Shown one piece after another: positions 35,072 through 43,508 of a DNA stretch of 64,000 bases; within the stretch, counting starts at the first letter, position 1, and each line of letters opens with the position of its first letter. Made by a program: the position numbers and the translations under genes. The DNA is from an uncultured Clostridium sp. (GTDB taxonomy: Bacteria > Bacillota > Clostridia > Lachnospirales > Lachnospiraceae). Location of the stretch: positions 1 to 64,000 of the forward strand of contig CAMYAO010000008.1 of assembly GCA_947253885.1 (NCBI GenBank), written 5' to 3'. The notes below the pieces were generated by a model. That model did no database searches and was not told the DNA's origin. It was given only the letters and a program-made list of their open reading frames with translations.

Positions 35072-36313
35072 TTAATCAAATCCGTTAAAGGACGGATAGG
35101 CTTCTTCTCCATGTTCCGTAAAGTCCAATCCACGCTTTTCTTCCTCTTTTGTAACACGGAGAGGAAGAAACATAGCAATGATTTTGGCACAAATAAAGGT
35201 TCCGACTGCCGCAACGGCGATGGTGATTACGATGGACAGCACTTGTGCAGGCATCAGATGACTGCCGCCGTAGAGAAGACCATTTGAAGCAATATTCGGA
35301 TTTACCTGTTTATTTGCAAAAATACCAACGGCAACTCCGCCCCAGATACCACCGACACCATGACAGCCAAATGCATCCAAGGTATCATCATAGCCGAATT
35401 TTTTCTTTATAACAGAAGTGAAAAAATAAGCAATCGGGCTGACTGCGGCACCAATTATGACAGCAGACCAGATTGGAACATAGCCGGCTCCCGGTGTAAT
35501 TCCGACCAGACCGAGAATAGCTCCGGTTGCAGCACCGACAGCAGTCGGTTTTTCCTGAATGATGATATCTATTATCATCCAGGAAATCATTGCGGCAGCA
35601 GCACTTACATTTGTAGTAATCAGGGCATGAGCGGCAAGACTGCCGGAGGATAAGGCACTTCCGGCATTAAAACCGAACCAGCCGAACCATAGCAGAGAGG
35701 CACCTAATAAAATATACGGAATATTGTGAAGACGATAACTTACCTGAGTATAGCCCTGTCGTTTTCCGATTAGAAGCGACAGCACCAGACCGCTGATACC
35801 GGAGCTGATATGTATCACATTTCCACCGGCAAAATCAAGGGATCCCAATTTTTCTCCCAAGAGTCCGCTATGTCCCCAGACCATGTGTGCAAGCGGATAA
35901 TATACGACAAATGACCATAGGAGAAGGAAGAAGACCAATGCTTTAAATTTCATTCGACCGGCTAGCGAACCCGTGATCAGCGCAGGGGTAATGATTGCAA
36001 ACATCATTTGAAATCCTGCGAATGCCAGTGCCGGAATTTTCGGAGCATAGTCGCTTTGCAGATGTTCCAGGCCCCTCAGACCGATATTTTGAAAGTCGCC
36101 GATGATCCCCAGATGATCTCCGGAAAAACTGAGGGAATATCCGCAGATTACCCAAAGCAATGATGCAAGTCCCAAAGCAAAAAATGACATCATCATTGTA
36201 TTCAATACATTTTTTCTCCGAACCATTCCGCCATAAAAAAATGCAAGTCCCGGAGTCATAAACATGACCATGGCAGAAGAAATTAATAAAAACGCAGTAT
36301 CTCCTGTACTCAT
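35072..36313 (-). CDS. amtB: Ammonium transporter AmtB
   Basis: A 413-residue Amt/MEP/Rh-family channel with eleven predicted helices. Family blocks are LAFFYGGMVRRKNVLN near residue 25, the cytoplasmic-vestibule region around HMVWGHSGLLG, and DDTLDAFGCHGVGGIWGG near 310-327 with the conserved pore histidine. It imports ammonium and is co-transcribed with glnK. The start follows AAAGGAGG. The leader contains a terminator and an ANTAR-type hairpin (36346-36386), so expression is probably controlled by antitermination. Confidence 0.95.
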   Translation of the reverse strand: MSTGDTAFLLISSAMVMFMTPGLAFFYGGMVRRKNVLNTMMMSFFALGLASLLWVICGYSLSFSGDHLGIIGDFQNIGLRGLEHLQSDYAPKIPALAFAGFQMMFAIITPALITGSLAGRMKFKALVFFLLLWSFVVYYPLAHMVWGHSGLLGEKLGSLDFAGGNVIHISSGISGLVLSLLIGKRQGYTQVSYRLHNIPYILLGASLLWFGWFGFNAGSALSSGSLAAHALITTNVSAAAAMISWMIIDIIIQEKPTAVGAATGAILGLVGITPGAGYVPIWSAVIIGAAVSPIAYFFTSVIKKKFGYDDTLDAFGCHGVGGIWGGVAVGIFANKQVNPNIASNGLLYGGSHLMPAQVLSIVITIAVAAVGTFICAKIIAMFLPLRVTKEEEKRGLDFTEHGEEAYPSFNGFD

Positions 36314-36345
36314 AACTACCTCCTTTTGTACACTCTCAATGTAAA

Positions 36346-36377
36346 TAAAAAAAGACGCCTGAAATAATTTTCAAGCG
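36346..36377 (-). terminator. Leader terminator of amtB-glnK
   Basis: On the minus strand CGCTTGAAA (36377-36369) pairs with TTTCAGGCG (36364-36356) around an ATTA loop and is followed by TCTTTTTTT. It lies between promoter and gene, so it must be bypassed for amtB to be expressed. Confidence 0.7.
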
Positions 36378-36386
36378 CCTTTGCTT
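36373..36386 (-). promoter_or_regulatory. ANTAR-type antiterminator hairpin in the amtB leader
   Basis: The minus strand reads AAGC-AAAGGC-GCTT: a short stem with a six-base loop having A at position 1 and G at position 4. From memory, the consensus for ANTAR (EutV-type) target RNA is AGCAANGRRGCUY; this site matches 12 of 13 positions. Its 3' arm is the 5' arm of the terminator, so the two structures exclude each other. A second upstream hairpin, usual in these systems, is not clear. Confidence 0.55.
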
Positions 36387-36393
36387 ACTAGGT

Positions 36394-36422
36394 ATGCTAG
36401 AATTTTTTTTTTGATTTGTCAA
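36394..36422 (-). promoter_or_regulatory. Promoter of amtB-glnK
   Basis: On the minus strand TTGACA (36422-36417) is followed after 17 bases by TAGCAT (36399-36394). Transcription would start near 36387, directly ahead of the leader hairpin. Confidence 0.65.
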
Positions 36423-36500
36423 CACTTTTTTTCAAAACAGATTTAGTATATATTGGAATAAAAAGGAAGAACAGGTAATAATTTGTAGGAGAAGCGGCAG

Positions 36501-37175
36501 ATGGAACAGGTAGTATTAAAAGGAAATAAATATGGGATTAATGTGATCCTGCACCCGGATTGTGAATTCGAAGAACTGCGAAGATCCGTACAAAATAAGT
36601 TCAAAGCGGCTGCAGATTTTTTCGGAAAAGCAAATGTGGCATTATCTTTTGACGGAAGGGATCTGTCAGAGGAAGAGGAGAGCATTTTATTACAGGATAT
36701 TGATCAAACAGACACGGTTACTGTGATATGTGTAGTAGATAACAGTGAAATTTTGGAGGAGGTATATAAGGGGAAGACTGCATTGCTTGCAAGAGAAGTA
36801 CAGTATCCGAGAGTAGAGCATCTCACAGAGGTGCCGAAGGATGCCACTATAGAGTGTATGCATGAGGTACTGGTATTGGGAGATATCGGACAGGGAGGGA
36901 AATTGATTGCCGAAAGTCATGTAATGGTACTGGGAACTATATGCGGAGAGGTTGTATTGAAGGAAGACAGCGTATTACTTGCGGCAAACCCTCTCAAGGG
37001 AACAATATGGTTTGGAGAGGTATGTTATAAACCGGAGACATCGGTTAGAAAGGGTGGTTTATTCAAGCGAAAAAAAGCGGAAACAAATCAGGGATCGATT
37101 GTTACTCTACGTTGTGAAGACGGAATGATTCGAAAAGGGACGCCGGAGGAGCTAAAGGGGTTATTTCCTATTTGA
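36501..37175 (+). CDS. minC: Septum site-determining protein MinC
   Basis: A 224-residue MinC. The N-terminal FtsZ-inhibiting domain covers about 1-95. The C-terminal beta-helix covers about 110-210, with the family pattern EVLVLGDIGQGGKLIAESHV and MVLGTICGEV. MinC blocks FtsZ ring formation at the poles with MinD, but minD and minE are not adjacent, so this minC is separated from its usual partner. It may act with a distant MinD. The following CarD-like gene begins 41 bases later on the same strand. Confidence 0.88.
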   Translation: MEQVVLKGNKYGINVILHPDCEFEELRRSVQNKFKAAADFFGKANVALSFDGRDLSEEEESILLQDIDQTDTVTVICVVDNSEILEEVYKGKTALLAREVQYPRVEHLTEVPKDATIECMHEVLVLGDIGQGGKLIAESHVMVLGTICGEVVLKEDSVLLAANPLKGTIWFGEVCYKPETSVRKGGLFKRKKAETNQGSIVTLRCEDGMIRKGTPEELKGLFPI

Positions 37176-37215
37176 CGCAAATTGTGATAGAATGGGGATG
37201 GAAGGAGTCGGTGGT

Positions 37216-37716
37216 ATGTATAAAAAAGGAGAATACATTGTATATGCAAGTAAAGGAGTTTGCCGGATAACTGACATTACGGAGTTAGATATGATGGGGA
37301 ACCGGATTTTCCGAAAATACTATATTTTAACCCCGTTTTGTGATGAAAATGCAACTCTTTATTTACCTATTGACAATGAGAAGGTAACAGTACGCAGAGT
37401 GATTTCATCAGAAGAGGCACAGGCTCTGATTGAAGAAATCCCGGATATACCGAGTTTCAGTGTGTCCGATGAGAGAAAACGTGAAGTGGAATATAAGGAA
37501 GCAGTAAAGCTTTGCGATTGTCGAGTTTTGATCAGTATGATGAAAGCACTTTTAAATCGCAAAGAGGGTCGTCTTGCTATTGGGAAGAAAGTAACGGCCT
37601 TAGATGAAAAGTACCTGAAATTAGCAGAACAGGAATTACTTTCAGAACTGGCGGTAGTGCTTGCCGTTCCGGTTGAGGATTTGAAAGAGAGTATTTTTGC
37701 AAAATTGTTAATTTAA
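37216..37716 (+). CDS. CarD-like/TRCF-domain transcription factor
   Basis: A 166-residue protein of the CarD family. The N-terminal RNA-polymerase interaction fold (about 1-65) opens with the typical FKKGEYIVYASKGVCRI pattern (here MYKKGEYIVYASKGVCRI). A helical C-terminal domain covers about 75-166. CarD proteins bind the beta subunit of RNA polymerase and adjust promoter opening. The ATG at 37216 is used because GGAGT precedes it and the domain starts there. Target promoters are unknown. Confidence 0.85.
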   Translation: MYKKGEYIVYASKGVCRITDITELDMMGNRIFRKYYILTPFCDENATLYLPIDNEKVTVRRVISSEEAQALIEEIPDIPSFSVSDERKREVEYKEAVKLCDCRVLISMMKALLNRKEGRLAIGKKVTALDEKYLKLAEQELLSELAVVLAVPVEDLKESIFAKLLI

Positions 37717-37722
37717 TTTAGG

Positions 37723-37752
37723 AAAAGCCCGGCAGAGATGTCAGGGCTTTTA
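37723..37752 (+). terminator. Terminator-like hairpin after the CarD-like gene
   Basis: AAAAGCCC (37723-37730) pairs with GGGCTTTT (37744-37751). The T tract is short, so termination may be incomplete. Confidence 0.6.
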
Positions 37753-37770
37753 GTGACTTAGGAGAGAGTT

Positions 37771-39073
37771 ATGAAGGAAGCGTTTTTTACCGGGGACAGA
37801 AGTTTTTATAAAAGTCTGTTCGCAATGCTGATTATGGTGGCATTACAAAATATTGTGGCATATTCTGTCAATATGGCGGATAATCTGATGCTTGGAAGTT
37901 ACAGTCAGGGTGCATTGTCGGGAGCAGCGACGGTCAATCAGATCTTTTTTATGGTTCAGCAGATTACTCTGTTTGTAGGAGATTCTCTGATTGTTTTAGG
38001 AGCACAGTACTGGGGCAAAAAGGACACAGAGCCGATTCGAAAACTGAGTGGGATTGTACTTCGTCTGGCGTTGATCTGTGCAATTGTGATTTTTATTTTA
38101 TGTGCAGTCATTCCGAGACCGCTGATGCTGATTTTTACGACGGATGAAGTCATTATCCGGGAAGGAATGCGCTACCTGTCGATTATAAAATATACGTTTG
38201 TACTATTTATTCTTTCGAATGTATTAATGGCGATTCTGAGAAGTGTCGAGACGGTTCGAATATCTTTTTATATATCGATTATGTCGTTGATCGTAAATGT
38301 AGGGATTAACTATGTTTTGATCTTCGGTCACTTCGGGTTTCCGGAGCTGGGGATTCGAGGAGCGGCAATCGGTACTTTGATTGCAAGAATTATGGAATTC
38401 GTCATTGTAGTAATGTATATATGCAAGGTAGATAAAAAAATCGAGCTGAGAAAGATGAAGCTGTTGGAGCGAAACCCGCAGTTGAAGAAGGATTTTACCA
38501 AAATGGCAATCCCGATTGCGCTGTCGCAGATTTTTGGGGGGATTTCTGTTCCTATGTAGTCTGCTATTCTGGGACATCTGTCTGCTGATGCAATCGCGGC
38601 GAATTCAGTCGCAACCACATTTTATCAATATTTAAAAGTAGTCGTAATCGCATTGTCTGCGACCTCCTCCGTTATGATAGAAAAAACAATCGGAGAAGGG
38701 AAAATGGACAGGGTTCGTTTCGATGCGAGAACATTGGCGGTGATCGATGTCGGAATCGGTGCGTTGTTGGCATTTTTGTTATTTATACTGCGGACGCCGC
38801 TGCTGTCCGTATACAATCTCAACGGAAATGCTCTGCAGCTTGCCGGTCAGCTTCGGAATTATTCGCGGTGGCGGAGATCCGAAGTTTACGGTGTGGATGA
38901 ATATTATCAGTGTCTGGGCGATTGTAATGCCGCTCTCATTTTTGAGTGCATTTGTCTGGCATTGGACGGTTGTGGCTGTGGTAATCGTGACACAATTAGA
39001 CCAGATTTTTAAGGCAATCCCTATGTTTATTCATGTCAGATCATATAAGTGGGTAAAGAAGCTGACACGCTAG
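37771..39073 (+). pseudogene. MATE-family multidrug efflux gene, inactivated
   Basis: The first 262 codons encode a normal MATE transporter half (NMADNLMLGSYSQGALSGAA near 34-53). A single TAG at 38557 interrupts the frame within SVPM-stop-SAILGHLSADAIAANS, where other MATE proteins continue. The same frame runs on to about 38860, then the homology jumps frame: GQL is followed in another frame by GIIRGGGDPKFTV and SDQIFK-type end motifs up to 39073. About 20-25 residues seem lost at that junction. One nonsense change plus a frame-shifting deletion make a full product impossible. Confidence 0.88.
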
Positions 39074-39156
39074 ATGGACAAAGATTTTATTTTCTGATAA
39101 AATTAATAGTTAATTGATAGAACTGTTCTGAAAACTTATTGGAGAAATCAAGTGCT

Positions 39157-41562
39157 ATGGCAGAAAATAATAAAACAAAAAAGAAAATAAAATCACGTGT
39201 AAAGTATGTGAAGCAGATGCAGCAAAAGCATCCGGTCAGTGAAAAGGAATATCGCAGACGTCTTGCGATTGCAAGACGAAAGGATTTCACAAAGCGATTT
39301 CTGACAGTTTTTTTGATCATTGTAGCGATATTGGCAGTTCTGATAATTGCTGTTAGTGTGGTGTTTCAAAAGAAAGTCGGAAAATCTATCTTTGCGGTAA
39401 AGAGTGAAGCGGAGAAAGTGGTAAGAGACAGTAAGGTGTCTGATTTCAAACTGACAACTCCGTCCAAAATCTACAGCAGTGACGGAACGAAGATTGCGAC
39501 CGTTTCTTCGGAAGGAGAAGAAGGAACATATCTTAGCTATGACAAAATTCCGAAAAATGTAGTAAATGCATTTATTGCCGTAGAGGATCAGTCGTTTTGG
39601 AAGAACAACGGTACCGATTCCAAGGGAATAGCTCGAGTTTTGATCCGTTATATTACAAGCGGTGGAAGTGTCTCCGCAGGAGCCAGTACTATTACACAGC
39701 AGTTGACAAAATTAACATATCTTTCCAGCGAGAAGACAATTGCACGTAAGGTAAAAGAGATTTTTATTGCACGAGGTCTTGCTGAAAAATATTCCAAAAA
39801 GCAGATTATGGAATTCTATGTAAACAATTGCTATTTCGGAAACGGAGCTTACGGAATCTCAGACGCTTCGACGATGTATTTCCGCAAAAATGTCAGTAAA
39901 CTGTCTGTTTCGCAGATTGCATATCTTTGTGCAATACCGAACAGACCGGAACACTATAATCCATACAAATATCCTAACAATATAATTACCAGAAGAAATA
40001 AAATCCTGAAGGATATGATGGAGGAAGGATATATATCAAAGAGTGATTATGAGGTGGCAATTAAAGAGACCATTCGTGTGAAAAGGAAAATCACCACAAA
40101 CAATTCCAAAGTATATGATTATGAAACTACTTATGCGATCAATTGTGCCACTCGTTATCTAATGAAAAAGGACGGATTTGAGTTTAATACAAACTATTCT
40201 TCCGTTTCAGAATATCAGTCTTATCAAAAGGCGTATGCAGCCGCTTACACCAAGGCGAGAAGAAAGCTTGCCCGTGGCGGCTACAAGGTAAAGACGACGA
40301 TTGATCTGCAGAAGCAGAAACAGTTACAGGATGTTTTGGATTCTAGACTTTCGTTTAATACCTTGAAAAACAATAAAACCGGTGCATATCGATTCCAGGG
40401 AGCCTTGACGGCGATTGATAATGATACTCACAAGGTGGTGGCAATCGTAGGAGGACGTTCACAGTCAAAATCCACGACAACCTATTCTTTGAATCGTGCA
40501 TATCAGAGTTATCGTCAGCCGGGATCTACCTTTAAACCGATTGCAGTATATACTCCGTCTCTAGAAAAGGGGTATACGAGATACTCTTCTGTAAAGAATG
40601 TGGATGTATCGGTTGCAAAACGTATGAAGTCTATTTCTTCTATTGTAGATATGTCCGGAAGTTATATGACGATGCAGCAGGCATTGACAAAGTCGGTCAA
40701 CGGATGTGCCTACTGGTTATTTGCAAAGATCACGCCGTCTTACGGATTGAGTTATATTAAAAAGATGAATTTCTCTCGTGTAGTTCCGACAGATGCAACG
40801 TTCAGTGCGGCATTGGGAGGTTTAACCTATGGTGTATCTACACTGGAAATGGCAAATGCCTACAGTACACTTGAGAATGACGGAGAATATACAGAAGCGG
40901 ACTGTATCGATTCTATTTCGGATAATTCCGGAACCAACATATATACAGCACCGTCTTCTGTCAGTGTATATTCCAAGACCGCATCGCAGACGATTACGCA
41001 GATGATGAAATCGGTTATTACAAGCGGTACGGCGAGCAGTATGGGATGGTACGGTTCTTCTTCCACAGAGGCGGCAGGAAAGACCGGTACGACCAATGGA
41101 GGAAAGGACGGTTGGTTCTGCGGATACACACCATATTATACAGTTGCTGTTTGGGTAGGATATGATACTCCGCAGGAATTATCTAGCTTATACGGAGGTA
41201 CTTATCCGGCACATATCTGGAAATCCGCTATGCTGCAGCTGATAGACGGAAAAGAGACAAAGTCTTTCAGCAGTACCCCTCGCTATGAAGATGAGGCAAG
41301 CAAGTATCGTTCTTCCAGAAGATCCAACAATCAGGGAACAACAACTACCACACCGAATACGGGAACCCAGAACAACGGAACTCAGAACAATGGAACAGGT
41401 AATGCCAACGGAACTCAAAACAACAGGACCGGCACTACCAACGGAACTCAGAATAATGGAACCGGTACAGCCAATGGAACTACTCCGAGAACCGGAACCA
41501 ATACGAGACCGAATACAACGAGACCAAATAGAACTACCACAAACAGAACAGGAAACCGTTAG
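39157..41562 (+). CDS. Class A penicillin-binding protein (PBP1a-type)
   Basis: An 801-residue bifunctional peptidoglycan synthase. It has a cytoplasmic basic tail, one transmembrane helix (about 48-72), a glycosyltransferase domain GT51 (about 115-290; AVEDQSFW with catalytic Glu, GASTITQQLTK), and a transpeptidase domain (about 395-680). The transpeptidase carries SxxK in GSTFKP, SxN in KSVNG and KTG in AGKTGTTNGGKDGWF. A low-complexity Thr/Asn/Gly tail (about 700-801, NNGTQNNGTG-like repeats) follows. The canonical EDxxFxxHxG histidine is replaced: the text reads EDQSFWKNNG. The ATG at 39157 is preferred; an in-frame TTG 18 bases upstream overlaps the GGAG site. Confidence 0.94.
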   Translation: MAENNKTKKKIKSRVKYVKQMQQKHPVSEKEYRRRLAIARRKDFTKRFLTVFLIIVAILAVLIIAVSVVFQKKVGKSIFAVKSEAEKVVRDSKVSDFKLTTPSKIYSSDGTKIATVSSEGEEGTYLSYDKIPKNVVNAFIAVEDQSFWKNNGTDSKGIARVLIRYITSGGSVSAGASTITQQLTKLTYLSSEKTIARKVKEIFIARGLAEKYSKKQIMEFYVNNCYFGNGAYGISDASTMYFRKNVSKLSVSQIAYLCAIPNRPEHYNPYKYPNNIITRRNKILKDMMEEGYISKSDYEVAIKETIRVKRKITTNNSKVYDYETTYAINCATRYLMKKDGFEFNTNYSSVSEYQSYQKAYAAAYTKARRKLARGGYKVKTTIDLQKQKQLQDVLDSRLSFNTLKNNKTGAYRFQGALTAIDNDTHKVVAIVGGRSQSKSTTTYSLNRAYQSYRQPGSTFKPIAVYTPSLEKGYTRYSSVKNVDVSVAKRMKSISSIVDMSGSYMTMQQALTKSVNGCAYWLFAKITPSYGLSYIKKMNFSRVVPTDATFSAALGGLTYGVSTLEMANAYSTLENDGEYTEADCIDSISDNSGTNIYTAPSSVSVYSKTASQTITQMMKSVITSGTASSMGWYGSSSTEAAGKTGTTNGGKDGWFCGYTPYYTVAVWVGYDTPQELSSLYGGTYPAHIWKSAMLQLIDGKETKSFSSTPRYEDEASKYRSSRRSNNQGTTTTTPNTGTQNNGTQNNGTGNANGTQNNRTGTTNGTQNNGTGTANGTTPRTGTNTRPNTTRPNRTTTNRTGNR

Positions 41563-41591
41563 GTTTGTGAATATCTTGAAAGAGGAATGAG

Positions 41592-42878
41592 ATGGAAATA
41601 TATCAGGTACCTGCTATTTCCGCTCCTGTTCAAGGCATAGTAAAAGTGCCCGGTTCGAAGAGTATTACGAATCGGGCACTTTTATTAGCTGCATTGGCGG
41701 ACGGAACGACAATACTGACAAATACGTTGTTTAGTGAAGATGCAAATTATTTTTTAAATTGTTTGAAAGCTCTGGGGTTTACCATTTCGGTCGACATGGC
41801 AAATCACAGTGTGGAAGTAGTCGGCTGTAATGGAAAGATTCCGAAAAAAGAAGCCGGTATTTATGTAGGAAGCGCCGGTACGGCAGCCAGGTTTTTAACG
41901 GCGATGCTCGGATTGAGTGACGGTATTTATGAAATCTCTTCAAGCGAACAGATGGAAAAACGTCCGATGAAGCCGCTGTTTTTACTGCTGGAACAACTGG
42001 GAGCTGAGATTACATACTTAAAAGATACATATCATTTACCGATAAAAATAAAGGGAATATCCATTCGGGACCAGAAACAGATCTCATTGGATATTTCAAA
42101 GAGTACGCAGTTTTTAAGTGCATTGTTGCTTGTTGCGCCTTTGTTTCCGAAAGGAGCTGAGATTCAGATAACCGGGGATAAAAAGAACGGTTCTTACGTT
42201 GAGATTACTAGAAAAATGATAGATTCTTTCGGAGGAGAAACAGTGTTTGACGGAAGCTGTTATAAAATTGCACCGAAAACTGTTTATCAAAAGAAAGAAT
42301 ATTCGATTGAACCGGATGTATCGGCTGCCTGCTATTTTTATGGAATTGCCGCTATTACAGGAGGACAGGTTACTGTTGAGAATGTGCGGCTGTCTATGAT
42401 GCAGGGAGACCTCAGATTTTTAGAGGTTTTAAAAGAAATGGGCTGCCGAGTAGAAGAAAGCGGAATGGGAGTAACAGTAACGGGACCGAATGACAGAATT
42501 CTGAAGGAGATAGAAGTTGACATGAATAATTTTTCTGATCAGGCTTTGACATTAGCTGCAATTGCTCCGTTTGCAGAGCATCCTGTAACGATCCGGAATA
42601 TTGAGCATATTCGACATCAGGAGTGTGATCGTATGCGGGCAATGGAGGTAAATCTTACCCGTGCTGGAATCCGGACACAGGTAGAGAAAGATAAAATTGT
42701 GATCTGTCCCGGTACTCCGAGTGCCTGTAAGATTGAAACATTTGAAGATCATCGGGTTGCAATGGCGTTTTCTTTACTTGGTCTGCGAGCAGAGGGTATA
42801 GAGATTTTAAACCCTTCCTGCTGCAAAAAAACCTTTCCGGAATTTTTTTCGGTATTGGAAAAATTAATAAAGGTATAA
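41592..42878 (+). CDS. aroA: 3-phosphoshikimate 1-carboxyvinyltransferase (EPSP synthase)
   Basis: A 428-residue shikimate-pathway enzyme joining PEP to shikimate-3-phosphate. Signatures are PGSKSITNRALLLAALADGT near residue 20, GSAGTAARFL near 97 (the PEP-binding loop, with Ala at the position relevant to glyphosate response) and IRHQECDRMRAM near 340. Length and order are normal. It lies 29 bases behind the penicillin-binding protein gene, possibly co-transcribed. No other aro gene is adjacent. Confidence 0.95.
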   Translation: MEIYQVPAISAPVQGIVKVPGSKSITNRALLLAALADGTTILTNTLFSEDANYFLNCLKALGFTISVDMANHSVEVVGCNGKIPKKEAGIYVGSAGTAARFLTAMLGLSDGIYEISSSEQMEKRPMKPLFLLLEQLGAEITYLKDTYHLPIKIKGISIRDQKQISLDISKSTQFLSALLLVAPLFPKGAEIQITGDKKNGSYVEITRKMIDSFGGETVFDGSCYKIAPKTVYQKKEYSIEPDVSAACYFYGIAAITGGQVTVENVRLSMMQGDLRFLEVLKEMGCRVEESGMGVTVTGPNDRILKEIEVDMNNFSDQALTLAAIAPFAEHPVTIRNIEHIRHQECDRMRAMEVNLTRAGIRTQVEKDKIVICPGTPSACKIETFEDHRVAMAFSLLGLRAEGIEILNPSCCKKTFPEFFSVLEKLIKV

Positions 42879-42897
42879 AGATGAGATAGATACTTTA

Positions 42898-42926
42898 TTG
42901 ACAATATTTCCCATATTGTGTATTAT
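42898..42926 (+). promoter_or_regulatory. Promoter of the OhrR-like gene with internal palindrome
   Basis: TTGACA (42898-42903) and TATTAT (42921-42926) are 17 bases apart. Between them lies CAATAT-TTCCC-ATATTG (42902-42918), a perfect inverted repeat. Confidence 0.75.
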
Positions 42927-42937
42927 TGTAGAAATAG

Positions 42938-42954
42938 TTGCAAGCAATTTAATT
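42938..42954. promoter_or_regulatory. Candidate OhrR operator
   Basis: TTGC-AA-GCAA (42938-42947) overlaps CAATTTAATT (42945-42954). The latter matches the centre of the known Bacillus OhrR operator. The position just downstream of the -10 element fits autorepression. Confidence 0.4.
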
Positions 42955-43003
42955 CCATACAACTATAACAATGGATAATATTCATTAGAAGGGTAAAAGT
43001 TTT

Positions 43004-43441
43004 ATGTCAGATAAGTATGATTCAATAAGATTAGATCACCAGCTGTGCTTTCCTCTTTATGCAGCTTCCAAGGAGATTGTAAAGAGGTATAAGCCGTTTT
43101 TAGACGAGATTGATCTAACGTATACGCAGTACATTGCCATGATGGTTATGTGGGAACACAAGCAGATCAATGTAAAGCAACTTGGTTCGTATTTGTTTTT
43201 AGATTCCGGCACATTGACTCCTGTTCTGAAAAAGTTGGAGCAGAAGGGATTGATTACAAGAGAACGTGACAAAGAGGACGAGAGGGTCTTGGTTGTCACA
43301 ATTACGGATAAAGGAGAAGCTTTAAAAGATGAGGCTATCAAGATTCCGCCTGAAATGGTAAAATGCATTAATCTGAGTCCGGAGGCAAGCAAAGAATTAT
43401 ATGATTTGTTGTATCAGATGTTAGATCATTCTGCAAATTAA
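43004..43441 (+). CDS. MarR-family peroxide sensor, OhrR-like
   Basis: A 145-residue MarR-type repressor closely resembling Bacillus OhrR. It has HQLCFPLYAASKEI with the redox-active cysteine at position 15, followed by WEHKQINVKQLGSYLFLDSG and LTPVLKKLEQKGLITRERD in the winged helix. OhrR releases DNA when Cys15 is oxidised by organic peroxides and normally controls the peroxidase gene ohrA. No ohrA is visible nearby; the next genes are a terminator and a rhodanese-TtcA gene. Autoregulation is likely from the upstream palindromes. Confidence 0.87.
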   Translation: MSDKYDSIRLDHQLCFPLYAASKEIVKRYKPFLDEIDLTYTQYIAMMVMWEHKQINVKQLGSYLFLDSGTLTPVLKKLEQKGLITRERDKEDERVLVVTITDKGEALKDEAIKIPPEMVKCINLSPEASKELYDLLYQMLDHSAN

Positions 43442-43450
43442 AAAATTGTA

Positions 43451-43494
43451 CAAAGACAAAGGATGTGCGATCTTGCAATCTTTTGTCTTTTCTT
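43451..43494 (+). terminator. Terminator after the OhrR-like gene
   Basis: CAAAGACAAAGGAT pairs with ATCTTTTGTCTTT (43478-43490), with a following T-rich tract. Confidence 0.7.
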
Positions 43495-43508
43495 TTGTGA
43501 GGAGACAA

